DNA from: Bog-950 sp964493695
GTDB lineage: Bacteria > Bacteroidota > Bacteroidia > Chitinophagales > LD1
NCBI GenBank assembly: GCA_964493695.1
Contig: CAZBPG010000008.1
Span: forward strand, 3,740 to 67,739
DNA length: 64,000 nt
Direction: 5' to 3'
Shown: positions 15,426-24,152 of the stretch, piece by piece
How the letters are laid out: each line of letters starts with the position of its first letter
How positions within the stretch are numbered: the first letter of the stretch is position 1
Position numbers and translations under genes: made by a program
Notes under the pieces: model-generated
The model's input: only the letters and a program-made list of their open reading frames with translations
Database searches by the model: none
Told to the model about the DNA's origin: nothing

Positions 15426-16406
15426 TTATTCTAAGTCAGGATACAGCATCTTCTTCGCTTCGCCTTCAAAGCATTTCATTAAACCCGAGGTGGTGCGTTG
15501 CAAGCCAACCATTAACGGGCTTTGCTCGCCTTCAATCACAATATCAAGGGCTGGTATTTCAAGAAAATATTTCTTTATCGAAGGCGTAAGCTCTTTCCAA
15601 TCCTCCCCGCTGGTCATTATGCGGTAAACTATTTTGTCTACGTATGGGCGGTACGGCTCCATAATATCGTCAGCTAAACAATACGCATTGTATTTGTTGC
15701 GGTGAAATATTCCCAGCGTTGGTAACGCACCCGAGGCAACCAATCCCCGTGCCACTACACCTCTTAGTATTGAATAGCCGTAATTCAACAGGTTATTCGG
15801 TGCTTCCCCAAACCGTTCCCTCCTAAAATTCATTTCAGCCGGAAAAATGTTTTGCCAATACATAGCTGCGCCACGCGCTTCATGATTGTCACCATCACCG
15901 CTCTTTACTTCTTTCGAAAAGGAGAGGAGCCAACCCGCTGCATCTTCCAATTGCTTGGCGCGTGCTTTCCCTTCTCCTTTAGTAGAAGGTGCCCGAAAAG
16001 CGGATGAGGCAGCCAACACTTGTAACAACCTTCCCTGGTTTCTAAGTTTAGCCGAAACTGTCTGTTGCCATAACTGCTTCTTCAACGGCTCACTCGCTTC
16101 TATCTGTGCTTTAAACTTTTCTGTTTGCAAAGTGTTCCCTTCCAACGGCAGCATTAACCCGCTTGGCATGTGCGTATCATCGCAGGTAATCAGCGCGGCA
16201 TTGTTTTGTAGTAAAGCATCCATCAACGCATGACTCAACGTAATTTGCTTATTATCCAAAACTACTACTCCTATATCTTCAATAGGTATAGTAACAACTT
16301 TATCTTCGTCTTCTGTTTCGCTTTTTTTATTCAGGCTAACGCATAACTGCTTATCCTTTTTATAAAGATGAGCTGGATTGCCAAAAAAGAGGGTGCGTTT
16401 AATCAT
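15426..16406 (-). CDS. cas1: CRISPR-associated endonuclease Cas1 (type II)
   Basis: Cas1 is the integrase that inserts new spacers with Cas2. The 326-residue product has the N-terminal beta domain (KRTLFFGNPAHLYKKDKQL) and the helical catalytic domain with metal ligands Glu176 (NHEARGAAMYW), His235 (LGIFHRNKYN) and Asp246 (CLADDIMEPYRPYVD). Its ATG overlaps the cas9 stop by 4 bp. Residues about 134-150 (SSAFRAPSTKGEGKARA) are unusual: type II Cas1 proteins run more directly from the KLRNQ.xLL helix to the AKQLE helix. The extra DNA looks like a palindromic repeat (see 15960-16001). The catalytic residues are all present. Confidence 0.97.
   Translation of the reverse strand: MIKRTLFFGNPAHLYKKDKQLCVSLNKKSETEDEDKVVTIPIEDIGVVVLDNKQITLSHALMDALLQNNAALITCDDTHMPSGLMLPLEGNTLQTEKFKAQIEASEPLKKQLWQQTVSAKLRNQGRLLQVLAASSAFRAPSTKGEGKARAKQLEDAAGWLLSFSKEVKSGDGDNHEARGAAMYWQNIFPAEMNFRRERFGEAPNNLLNYGYSILRGVVARGLVASGALPTLGIFHRNKYNAYCLADDIMEPYRPYVDKIVYRIMTSGEDWKELTPSIKKYFLEIPALDIVIEGEQSPLMVGLQRTTSGLMKCFEGEAKKMLYPDLE
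15960..16001. repeat. Repeat-like in-frame insert within cas1
   Basis: The plus strand reads CCCTTCTCCTTTAGTAGAAG then GTGCCCGAAAAGCGGATGAG. It has CCTTCT/AGAAGG arms followed by GTGCCCG-AA-GCGGA text of the kind found in dispersed Bacteroidota palindromes. It encodes about 14 residues (136-149) of Cas1 that have no obvious counterpart in relatives I know. Boundaries are approximate. Confidence 0.45.
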
Positions 16407-19400
16407 TCACCTACTTTTGAAATTTCACCTAAATGATTCAAACGAACTTTAATAGGATTTAGTTTTAAGAAACCATCTACGCTGCTTACTTCAATAAATC
16501 TATTTGTCTCTCTTGCACCTACAGTTTTTTTGAGTTCGCTGTTTTTTGTTTCTAGATGATGTCTAAACCAATACTTGTTAAGTGAAACACTCCACACTAA
16601 AAATAAATTCTTACTCAATTGACTTGTGTTCTTTGTCTTTATGGCTTCTTCAAATATCTCTTTGCCTAAACCTAATACGAACATTTCATTTTCCTGCAAG
16701 CTATGTTGCAATTCCATTTTGTCGGATGGCAGTTTGTCTAAAAAACTTTGAGGTAAGTTTCTTTGCAGAACCTCGCTCCAAACCTCACTGCTGTTTTTTA
16801 TCAGCACAGGTAGTTTGTTTTTCTTTCTCTCAACAGCGTGCCAAAAGGTGCAAACGTGTTGAACCGGATTATCTTCTTTGTCTTTGTATATCGCTATATG
16901 ATGATTACTGCCCGTTTTTACAAAAGTTATTGCTTTGCCAGCATCATTGTGATTTATAGGTACAACAGAGTCCTTTAATCCGGTTTTTAGTTTTACGGAT
17001 ACAATCTTTATTCCTTTATCTTTATTGAACCAGAGAGGGTCGTTGTCTAAGTCTTTAAAGTTATTTAGAGCTTTTTTTACATCGCTTTTGTAATCTTTTC
17101 CCGCTTCAAACCCCCTGTTTAATCTTTCCAAAATTACATCTCTAATCTTGGTATCAATTATTGCGTCTAAAACCTTCTTTACTTTATCATCAATCTTTTC
17201 ATTTCCGTTTTTATCCTTCTTAACCGTGTAAGTTTCCTTTCCTGTAAATATGTGGTCTTGAGCAGAAATACCAACTTTGTATTTCTTAATGATGTGTTCT
17301 TCTTTTTTGCCCCCCGTTGAAGAGATATTGATTTTACCATAATAGCCGCTCTCATGCAACGCACCTCTCGGCACTATTATGCCACTTTGCACAATCCTCT
17401 TGCTTCCATCAACTTTTACCTTTCTTACACCTGTGGTAGCAACTTTTTTACCCGCTTTAAAAGATACTAAAACTTTCTCTGCTTCTTTCTCAACCTGTGC
17501 GGTAGTGAAGGGTTTATAGGTGGTCAGATATTTTTCAAGTAGAGTTAGCTTTTCGTTGTATTCGACTTTTGCTTGCTCTACAGCTTTATTCATTTCGTCT
17601 TTCACATCGCTTGCGCTTAGTGTATTAATGCGTTGTATAAAACCTTGTTGTGTACAGGCAATTACTAAAGCATCAATAGCATGATGTCTGTGGTCATCGC
17701 GTTTTGTCCAATTGGCAATTTCTTCTTTCTGGTGTTTTCTTTTGCCGTGTTCACTAGTCCATTCTTTAATTACAGTTTGCCCTATTCCTTTATACTTGGG
17801 GAGTTGTAAATTCATCAATACATCATCCCACCCCCATAGTTCCCTAAGCTTTGCTGTAACAGTTCCTTCGGTGGCGGTAACATTATTGCAAACTTGGTTA
17901 AGTATTTCTCTTGATTTTCTGGCTATGTATTGTGTTTCTCGCAGTTGTCGGGCAATAAAATTCTCCCAAAGTTTTTTATCTGCTTCTGTTTCTTTCTTAT
18001 GCTTTTTACGTTCAGTGTATTCTTCAAACGAAACTTTTAACCGCTGCATTTTGCTGTACGAGATAATGCCTCTCTTATACCAATCATCAACTCTATGCAG
18101 ATAACGGTCTAATTCAACCTCTCCCCTTTTTGCAATGTAGTCGTAAGCTGTTTGGTTGGTTTTATTGGCATTACAGCTTCTATGTACCAAAACCTTGTTG
18201 GTTTGTGAATCATCAAACAAAAGTGCTTTAGGCACAATATGGTCAACATCAAAATTGTCTCCGCTTAATGCTTGGGAGAGATTAAAACTTTCTCCACAAT
18301 AAATACATTGATTAACTACCTGCGCATCTTTTAGTTTTTGCCCTCTCGAAGGAAAGATGAACTTATATTTCTGAATATATCTTTTGGTAGCAGGTAATCC
18401 TAATTCGCTTAGTCGCAATGCAACTTCGTCATTCAGCTTTTTGTTGTTGCTGTTTTGAATATCTGCCTCATTTCTTTCGTCTTTGCTTTGCTTTAATTCA
18501 CGGGCAAGTTCTATCCGTATTTCATCGGGCTTACCATATTTACCTATAACTGCATTAACCACATTAATCATTTGGTTAAGTATCTTTTCAACAACCGGTT
18601 GGCGTAAACTGTTTTTAGGTAACAACTTTAGCTGGTCAGCAGTTACACGGTTTTCTCTTTCAGTTGTAGTTAAACTGTCCGAATGGTTATATCCGGCTAA
18701 AGAGCAGGCTTGTGAATAATCATAGCCATCAAAAAGATACGGCAGTATCTTTCGCATGGCTTTGTTCGATTTGTTGCCAAATCCCTGCTTATTAAAATCA
18801 AGTTTGGATAGTTCACGTGCTGCACTTTCGCTAAACTTAAATCGCTTCATAAGTGCTTGTCTACACTCATCTAAATCTTTTATAGAATAGATGGTATGCC
18901 ATAGTTTGTAAAGCGGTTCTTGCTCAAGTTTCGCAGCTAATTGCAGGCTGTCCTTTTCCTCTAATATTTCGCCCGTTTTGTTATCTACAATTAATGCTTT
19001 GTGCGTTGAAGGAATAACACTTGCTTCAAACCGCAAGTGTTCACTTTCTCGAATAACCTTAGTTATTTCTGCATAGGTTATGTTCCCATGCAGCCCTTTA
19101 AGTATCTGCTTATTAGCATAAACGTCTTCTTTTTTAAGTTGCAATATTTTAAGCATGTCTGCATAGCTTAGGTTGGCGTTACTCCAAAGCCTATTCACTA
19201 TCTCCTGTTTTTCTTCTGGTGAAGGAAATCTATCACCCCATTTATATTTCGACCCATCAGGGTTTTTCACTTTCAACGAGAGATTATTAACCGTTTCCCA
19301 AATCTTACATAATTGGAAAAGTGGCGATGTTTTCGGTGCTACTTTAGGTCCGGTGAAGATTGTTTTTTGTTTTTGAGTTACCTTGTCTGTGTAGGTCGTT

Positions 19401-20170
19401 TCAAATCCCTCAAATTCGCATACATTAACTAACCCCTTTTGCGATTTAAGCGGTCGTTGATAGTAAATGATTTCATCCCGTACCTTTGAAATAACTTCAT
19501 CTGTAAGAAACGAATGTCTTTCTTTCTGAACTTTCATTATAGCATCAAACTCTTCAATGTATGCCTCTCTCGGGTAAACTTTCTTCTTTACATGGAAGTA
19601 TTGATTGGCTTCATTTGCTTGATTTAACTCTGTGTAAAAATACTGTCCTAGTGTTTTACCCGTAACTTTTAGTTGAGCATATCTGCTTTTCACTTCGGCT
19701 ACATAGTCAGTATCTTTTTTATCCTGGTTATCTTCACTTCTTGCCGATTTGTACCCTCTTTTCTGATTTAGCATGTAAAGTACTCTGCCAAGTTGTTCCG
19801 GTGTAATGGTTTCGTTTTCCGATGCAGCATCATTACGTAACTTCCACAAGTCGAGTACAGGTAATTGTATTAGCTCTAAACTTGGTAAAATGTTTAATTG
19901 CTTTAATACTTTAGTTAAACTGTATTTAAAATCGTCACTTTTCTTTAGTTGCTTCCTGTTATAACCTTTCCGTTGTGTCCGCGCTGTGGTGCGTTCTTGA
20001 TTCTTTGAGATTGCTTGCCCGCTTTGAAACTGGTCGCGGTCATCTGCACTTAGTGGAATAATTCTTGCGCCCATTGAAACAATTCTGATAGGAATATTAA
20101 CCTCATTTACTTCAATTAAAGCCCACCCAATTGAGTTCGTTCCCAAGTCAAGTCCTAAAATCTTTTTCAT
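16403..20170 (-). CDS. cas9: CRISPR-associated endonuclease Cas9 (type II-C)
   Basis: The 1255-residue protein is an RNA-guided DNA endonuclease. RuvC-I is MKKILGLDLGTNSIGWALIE (Asp8). The arginine-rich bridge helix is QERTTARTQRKGYNRKQLKK (58-77). RuvC-II is IRIELAREL (Glu554). The HNH domain has CIYCGE (622-627), DVDHIVP (His644) and NKVLVHRSCNANKTNQ. RuvC-III is DDHRHHAIDALVIA (His830, Asp833). All catalytic residues are present. The C-terminal 350 residues should hold the PAM-interacting domain. The locus has only cas9-cas1-cas2, with no cas4 or csn2, hence II-C. It overlaps cas1 by 4 bp. The tracrRNA starts about 30 bp upstream on the opposite strand. Confidence 0.98.
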   Translation of the reverse strand: MKKILGLDLGTNSIGWALIEVNEVNIPIRIVSMGARIIPLSADDRDQFQSGQAISKNQERTTARTQRKGYNRKQLKKSDDFKYSLTKVLKQLNILPSLELIQLPVLDLWKLRNDAASENETITPEQLGRVLYMLNQKRGYKSARSEDNQDKKDTDYVAEVKSRYAQLKVTGKTLGQYFYTELNQANEANQYFHVKKKVYPREAYIEEFDAIMKVQKERHSFLTDEVISKVRDEIIYYQRPLKSQKGLVNVCEFEGFETTYTDKVTQKQKTIFTGPKVAPKTSPLFQLCKIWETVNNLSLKVKNPDGSKYKWGDRFPSPEEKQEIVNRLWSNANLSYADMLKILQLKKEDVYANKQILKGLHGNITYAEITKVIRESEHLRFEASVIPSTHKALIVDNKTGEILEEKDSLQLAAKLEQEPLYKLWHTIYSIKDLDECRQALMKRFKFSESAARELSKLDFNKQGFGNKSNKAMRKILPYLFDGYDYSQACSLAGYNHSDSLTTTERENRVTADQLKLLPKNSLRQPVVEKILNQMINVVNAVIGKYGKPDEIRIELARELKQSKDERNEADIQNSNNKKLNDEVALRLSELGLPATKRYIQKYKFIFPSRGQKLKDAQVVNQCIYCGESFNLSQALSGDNFDVDHIVPKALLFDDSQTNKVLVHRSCNANKTNQTAYDYIAKRGEVELDRYLHRVDDWYKRGIISYSKMQRLKVSFEEYTERKKHKKETEADKKLWENFIARQLRETQYIARKSREILNQVCNNVTATEGTVTAKLRELWGWDDVLMNLQLPKYKGIGQTVIKEWTSEHGKRKHQKEEIANWTKRDDHRHHAIDALVIACTQQGFIQRINTLSASDVKDEMNKAVEQAKVEYNEKLTLLEKYLTTYKPFTTAQVEKEAEKVLVSFKAGKKVATTGVRKVKVDGSKRIVQSGIIVPRGALHESGYYGKINISSTGGKKEEHIIKKYKVGISAQDHIFTGKETYTVKKDKNGNEKIDDKVKKVLDAIIDTKIRDVILERLNRGFEAGKDYKSDVKKALNNFKDLDNDPLWFNKDKGIKIVSVKLKTGLKDSVVPINHNDAGKAITFVKTGSNHHIAIYKDKEDNPVQHVCTFWHAVERKKNKLPVLIKNSSEVWSEVLQRNLPQSFLDKLPSDKMELQHSLQENEMFVLGLGKEIFEEAIKTKNTSQLSKNLFLVWSVSLNKYWFRHHLETKNSELKKTVGARETNRFIEVSSVDGFLKLNPIKVRLNHLGEISKVGE

Positions 20171-20194
20171 AAATGGATATTTATTTTACTTTCG
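20165..20194 (+). promoter_or_regulatory. Candidate tracrRNA promoter
   Basis: TTTC (20165-20168), an 18-bp spacer and TACTTTCG (20187-20194) match the Bacteroidota TTTG-N18/19-TAnnTTTG promoter with one mismatch per box. The spacing equals that of the better promoter at 56727-56756 and of the element in the CRISPR repeats. It would start RNA at about 20198-20200, right at the anti-repeat. The -33 box lies inside the first codons of cas9. Confidence 0.5.
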
Positions 20195-20197
20195 ATT

Positions 20198-20310
20198 TAC
20201 AATCTAATACCAATTCACAATAAGGATTATTCCGTTGTGAAAACATTTAAGCCGCCTCGTCTTCAAATACTGGGGTAAATTTTTTAAAAGCCGAGGTAAC
20301 TCGGCTTTTT
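20198..20310 (+). ncRNA. tracrRNA
   Basis: TACAATCTAATACCAATT (20198-20215) followed by CACAA is complementary to the 5' half of the CRISPR repeat with a single mismatch: the anti-repeat. It is followed at once by AATAAGGATTATTCCGTTGT, which matches the nexus pattern of known tracrRNAs (AATAAGGCTAGTCCGTTAT in S. pyogenes, CAATAAGG in N. meningitidis). GCCGCCTCGTCTTCAAATAC follows, and an intrinsic terminator, AAAAGCCGAG/CTCGGCTTTT (20286-20309). Length is about 113 nt. It pairs with crRNA for Cas9 loading and RNase III processing. Divergent placement from cas9 is seen in the sequence. Confidence 0.93.
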
Positions 20311-20402
20311 CATTTACCATATTCTAATCATTTCGCCCGGGGGAAACTTCGGGCATTTTTTTCCCTCTCCGAATCTAACATTCAATAGCTCTAAAACAAA
20401 AA

Positions 20403-20482
20403 GCCGCGCTCCCGCGCGGCTATGTATTTTTCTCCCCGCTGTCCTGAGTCTGAAGCCCGGCCCAAGCCGGGGGACTCAGGAC
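20403..20482 (-). other. Two strong hairpins; possible minus-strand small RNA with terminator
   Basis: GCCGCGC-TCCC-GCGCGGC (20403-20420) is followed on the minus strand by TTTTTGTTTT, a good intrinsic terminator. Next to it, GTCCTGAGTC (20441-20450) pairs with GACTCAGGAC (20473-20482) around an inner CCCGGC/GCCGGG stem. Read on the minus strand, the flank contains GTCGGTGGGTAGAGCAGTGA, which looks like a tRNA D-arm, but no complete tRNA can be drawn. It may be a structured transcript or a dispersed palindrome next to a terminator. No gene on the minus strand needs this terminator. Confidence 0.4.
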
Positions 20483-20539
20483 CTCACTGCTCTACCCACC
20501 GACTGGCCAAGAATACCGCTTAGCTTTTGCATGGGGTTC

Positions 20540-21273
20540 TTGCGCCTCAATCAGCATCCCTGCCGTTCTCTTTGTGTCCTTTGCGTTAACCTTCGTGCTC
20601 TTTGTGGTAAAAAAATGTATTTGTATTTGGCTGTTCTCCTCTTCCTCCGCGCCTCCCTGTCTCGGCTTAGCCGAGAAGTGCGCAACTGCGTTCGGCTGTT
20701 AATTCTAAATCCTCAATTCTTAATCCTTTCCCAACACACTTTTCCAACCTACCAACGCATATTTTCTTCTAACCTATCCGTTTCGTAAACCCTCCAACCG
20801 TCTTCCCCTTAACCCCTAAACACTTTCACACCTTCCCACAACTCTTTCACACCTAACCTGCGCTCTTTCACTCCTTCCCGCCTTACTCTTACACCTCCCT
20901 TATTCTCTTTACCTTAACACCTTAACACTTCAACACCTTCCCACAACTCTTTTCCACCTCCCTTTCGCACTTTTCCGGTAAACTTATCGTCTTTGCTCAC
21001 TCACTTATCATCTTTGTTCCCTTCCTTTTCGTCTTTTACTCCTCACTTTCGCGCTTTTTCCCCCAACCTATCCTTTCTGTTCCCTAACCTATCATCTTTG
21101 TCATCTTGCCTTTTGTGTTTTGCTCCCCTCTCTTTCGGAGAGGGGTTGGGGGAGAGGTTTCATTCACCTCCCCCAACCTTAACACCTAAACACCTTCACA
21201 CTTTAACACATCCCTCACACACTTTCTCACTCCACGCTTTTGTATTTGGCTGTTCAAGTCCCCTTTAGGGGAT
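20540..21273. repeat. G-depleted, pyrimidine-rich spacer with micro-repeats and two palindromes
   Basis: No gene seen. For about 650 bp the plus strand is almost free of G and consists of recombined short phrases such as CACCTTCCCACAACTC, CTATCATCTTTGTC and CTTAACACCTTAACAC. It contains CTTTGTGTCCTTTGCGTTAA-type text (about 20570). Palindromes of dispersed-repeat type are CCCCTCTCTTTCGGAGAGGGG (21124-21144) and TCCCCTTTAGGGGATTTAGG (21259-21278), the latter abutting the next gene. Confidence 0.6.
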
Positions 21274-21630
21274 TTAGGGGTTTTTATTCCTGTTCGGAAA
21301 GTGAATAATGTAGTAAAGCGTAACCACAATTAAACCGGCCACAAAAAATATCATGGCGTATGGTCTTAGCCCGTCATTAAAAAAGAACTCACCGGTCATC
21401 CACGTACCGTTAGCGGTAATCCACAGGCAAACCGCAATGTTATGAAAAAGGTCAGCCAGGTTCTTCCGCGAGCGCCAGGCAATGTGCACAGCCACTAAAA
21501 AGGTTGGCACAAACAAAGCCATACCGGCAATCTTAAAATCGCTTACCCAGCAGGTATCTTTAATCAGCCATAAAGCAATGTGAAGGTTTTCGTATTCGCG
21601 GATGTTCTTAAACAGACTGCTGTTCCTCAT
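21274..21630 (-). CDS. Small integral membrane protein, unknown function
   Basis: The 118-residue protein starts MRNSSLFKNIREYENLHIAL and has three to four hydrophobic segments (about 32-50, 63-75, 90-110). Conserved-looking polar residues include KDTCWVSDF, HIAWRSR and NGTWMTGEFFF. I know similar unnamed membrane proteins in Bacteroidota but no function. It is transcribed away from the ammonia-lyase gene and ends against a CCCCTTTAGGGG palindrome. Confidence 0.75.
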   Translation of the reverse strand: MRNSSLFKNIREYENLHIALWLIKDTCWVSDFKIAGMALFVPTFLVAVHIAWRSRKNLADLFHNIAVCLWITANGTWMTGEFFFNDGLRPYAMIFFVAGLIVVTLYYIIHFPNRNKNP

Positions 21631-21772
21631 GCAAATGGGTTTCGGGTTTATACGAATCGCTCTTTCTTTTGATTCCGAAGATGATTTATTTTTTGATATT
21701 ACTTCAAAAAAAGTAGTTTTAACCCGGTCGAAAACAAATTAGATATTGTATTTATTTATTCCCAAGTGAAAG

Positions 21773-23305
21773 ATGGTAGCAGGCGAAAATAAACTGACAT
21801 TGCACGATGTCTTTAAGGTTCTTTACGAAAATGAAAAGATTGAAATAAGCCCCGCGGCAATAGCCAAAGCAAACGCCAATTTTAATTTCCTCCGCGAGTT
21901 TGCTAAAGACAAAGTTATCTATGGCATCAACACAGGTTTTGGCCCAATGGCACAACACCGCATTGCTTACTCCGAGCGTTTAACCCTTCAGTACAATTTA
22001 ATCCGCAGCCATGCCTCCGGTTCCGGTAAACCCATCGATGTAATATACGCCAAGGCCATGTTGCTCGACCGCCTCAACACATTTGCGCAATGCAAAAGCG
22101 GTGTGCACCCCGACCTCATCGTGCTTATAAAAGACATGATCAATCTCGACCTTATACCGGTGATATACGAACACGGTGGGGTAGGAGCCAGTGGCGACTT
22201 AGTGCAGCTCGCACACATGGCACTCGCAATTATTGGCGAAGGCGAAATTCATCACAATGGCAAGATTCATAACGCCACCGAAATACTCCAGGCACATAAC
22301 CTCACACCGTTTGCTATTCGCCTGCGCGAAGGTCTTGGTTTAATGAACGGCACTTCCTGCATGACCGGTATTGGTTTGGTAAACATCATCGAAGCTAAGC
22401 GCTTGCTCAACTGGTCAGTCTTAATCTCCATCACCATCAACGAAATCTTCGAAGCCTTTGACGATCACATCTCCGCCCCTTTAAATGCTGTCAAGCACCA
22501 CACCGGTCAGCACAAAGTAGCTGAAGCCATGCGCCAGATAATTTCGAAGAGCGTATTGATGAAAAACCGTCACGATTATCTCTACACCGATACTACCGAA
22601 ACACATTTCAAAGATAAAGTGCAGGAGTATTACTCTCTCCGTTGTATGCCGCAGATACTCGGCCCGGTTTACGACACCATAGCAACTGCCGAAAAAATAA
22701 TCACCGATGAACTAAACTCCGTCAGCGATAATCCGGTAATAGACGATGAAGCAAAGAATGTTTTTCATGGTGGAAATTTCCATGGCGATTACGTTTCGCT
22801 CGAGATGGACAAACTCAAAATGGCCATCACCAAACTCTCCATGCTTGCGGACCGGCAATTGAATTACCTCTTGAACGATAAACTCAACGGCAAACTTCCT
22901 CCGTTCATCAACACCGGTACCATCGGTTTAAATTTCGGTATTCAGGGCATTCAATACACCGCTACATCCACCGTTGCCGAAAACCAAACACTTTCCAACC
23001 CGGTTTATGTGCACAGCATTCCAAGCAATAACGATAACCAGGATATTGTAAGCATGGGGAGCAATGCCGCCTTAATGGCCGCCCGTGTTATCGAAAATAC
23101 CTTCGAAGTTTTAGCCGTGCACACCTTGGCGGTGGTAGAGGCCGTTGATTGTTTAGATAAATCAGAAAAGCTTTCAGCTAAGGCGAAAGAACTTTATACC
23201 GGGGTTCGCAAAGTCTCTTCAAAAATAGAAAGCGATGTGGCTAGTTTTAAAAAACTTAAGAGTATTAAAGAGTATCTAAGAACAAATAATCCGGAAGTTA
23301 TATAA
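21773..23305 (+). CDS. Aromatic amino acid ammonia-lyase, probably tyrosine ammonia-lyase
   Basis: The 510-residue enzyme belongs to the MIO family (HAL/PAL/TAL). The self-made MIO cofactor comes from Ala139-Ser140-Gly141 in EHGGVGASGDLVQLAH. Tyr50 in VIYGINTGFGPMAQHRI and NNDNQDIVSMG near the C-terminus are also conserved. Automatic annotation would probably say HutH. However, the run NTGFGPMAQ and the selectivity loop LQYNLIRSHASGSGKP match, as I remember it, the Flavobacterium johnsoniae tyrosine ammonia-lyase, which supplies 4-coumarate as a flexirubin starter. No hut genes are nearby, but a FabG-like reductase follows after 94 bp. The product would be 4-coumarate plus ammonia. Confidence 0.85.
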   Translation: MVAGENKLTLHDVFKVLYENEKIEISPAAIAKANANFNFLREFAKDKVIYGINTGFGPMAQHRIAYSERLTLQYNLIRSHASGSGKPIDVIYAKAMLLDRLNTFAQCKSGVHPDLIVLIKDMINLDLIPVIYEHGGVGASGDLVQLAHMALAIIGEGEIHHNGKIHNATEILQAHNLTPFAIRLREGLGLMNGTSCMTGIGLVNIIEAKRLLNWSVLISITINEIFEAFDDHISAPLNAVKHHTGQHKVAEAMRQIISKSVLMKNRHDYLYTDTTETHFKDKVQEYYSLRCMPQILGPVYDTIATAEKIITDELNSVSDNPVIDDEAKNVFHGGNFHGDYVSLEMDKLKMAITKLSMLADRQLNYLLNDKLNGKLPPFINTGTIGLNFGIQGIQYTATSTVAENQTLSNPVYVHSIPSNNDNQDIVSMGSNAALMAARVIENTFEVLAVHTLAVVEAVDCLDKSEKLSAKAKELYTGVRKVSSKIESDVASFKKLKSIKEYLRTNNPEVI

Positions 23306-23357
23306 GAGAGTTCAGATTTTAGAAATCAGAAGTAAGATTGAAATGCAGGTAGGCTGC

Positions 23358-23391
23358 TAAATCTAAAATCTAAAATCTAAAATCTAAAATA
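23358..23391. repeat. TAAAATC heptamer tandem repeat
   Basis: Four to five units of TAAAATC lie between the ammonia-lyase and FabG-like genes, preceded by related text, CAGATTTTAGAAATCAGAAG (about 23312). This is a micro-repeat with no sign of coding. Confidence 0.7.
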
Positions 23392-23399
23392 CTGAATAC

Positions 23400-24143
23400 A
23401 TGAACGAAAAAAAGCTAAAGTATGCTCTTGTAACCGGTGGCTCAAGAGGAATAGGCAGGGCAGTAAGTTTAAAACTTGCCGCGCAGGGTTATTTTGTATT
23501 GGTAAATTTTCAGCGAAACGAAACCGAAGCCGATAAAACCGTTGCCCTGATAAAAGAAGCCGGAGGCGATGCTGCTGCTATGAAGTTTGATGTTTCAGAT
23601 AAAGACGACATTCAGAAAACATTAGGAGGGTGGATAGAAAACAACAAAGACAAAACCATCGAAGTGCTGGTAAACAATGCCGGTATCCGCAAAGATTTTT
23701 TGATGATGATGATGGCAGAAGCCGACTGGCATGATGTATTGCGCACTAATCTCGATTCATTCTACTACATCACTAAGTTGGTTATCCCCGGCATGATGTT
23801 CCAGCGTTTCGGTCGTATCATCAATGTAGTTTCGCTCTCAGGTATTAAAGGCTTACCGGGGCAAACAAACTACTCAGCTTCAAAAGCCGGAGTAATTGCC
23901 GCTTCAAAATCACTGGCGCAGGAAATTGGCAGAAAAGGAATCACGGTGAATTGTGTAGCCCCTGGCTTTATTAAAACCGAAATGACAGAAGGTATTGAAG
24001 AAGCACAGTTCAGAAGTATAATACCGGTGCAGCGTTTTGGCGAAGCTGATGAAGTTGCTGAGGCCGTTTCCTTTTTGGCATCAAAAGGGGCATCTTATAT
24101 TACCGGTGAAGTGATAAACGTGAATGGAGGTTTATACACCTAA
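23400..24143 (+). CDS. FabG-like 3-oxoacyl-[ACP] reductase (SDR family)
   Basis: The 247-residue short-chain dehydrogenase has the NADP(H) motif TGGSRGIG (12-19), the NNAG motif (92-95), catalytic Ser145, and Tyr158-Lys162 in NYSASKAG. It reduces beta-ketoacyl-ACP intermediates. Primary FabG usually sits with fabD/acpP/fabF. Here it stands between an aromatic ammonia-lyase and a desaturase-like enzyme, which fits a specialised role in flexirubin/aryl-polyene chain reduction. No ACP, ketosynthase or acyltransferase gene is in the window, so this is only part of a pathway. It is 9 bp from the next gene and probably co-transcribed with it. Confidence 0.9.
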   Translation: MNEKKLKYALVTGGSRGIGRAVSLKLAAQGYFVLVNFQRNETEADKTVALIKEAGGDAAAMKFDVSDKDDIQKTLGGWIENNKDKTIEVLVNNAGIRKDFLMMMMAEADWHDVLRTNLDSFYYITKLVIPGMMFQRFGRIINVVSLSGIKGLPGQTNYSASKAGVIAASKSLAQEIGRKGITVNCVAPGFIKTEMTEGIEEAQFRSIIPVQRFGEADEVAEAVSFLASKGASYITGEVINVNGGLYT

Positions 24144-24152
24144 GGCAATGCC

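Noticed and set aside
20483..20515. tRNA gene suggested by the D-arm-like GTCGGTGGGTAGAGCAGTGA
   Set aside because: No acceptor stem, anticodon arm or T-arm can be drawn around it.
21773..23305. Annotation as histidine ammonia-lyase HutH
   Set aside because: Motifs fit flavobacterial tyrosine ammonia-lyase better and no hut genes are near; assay would settle it.
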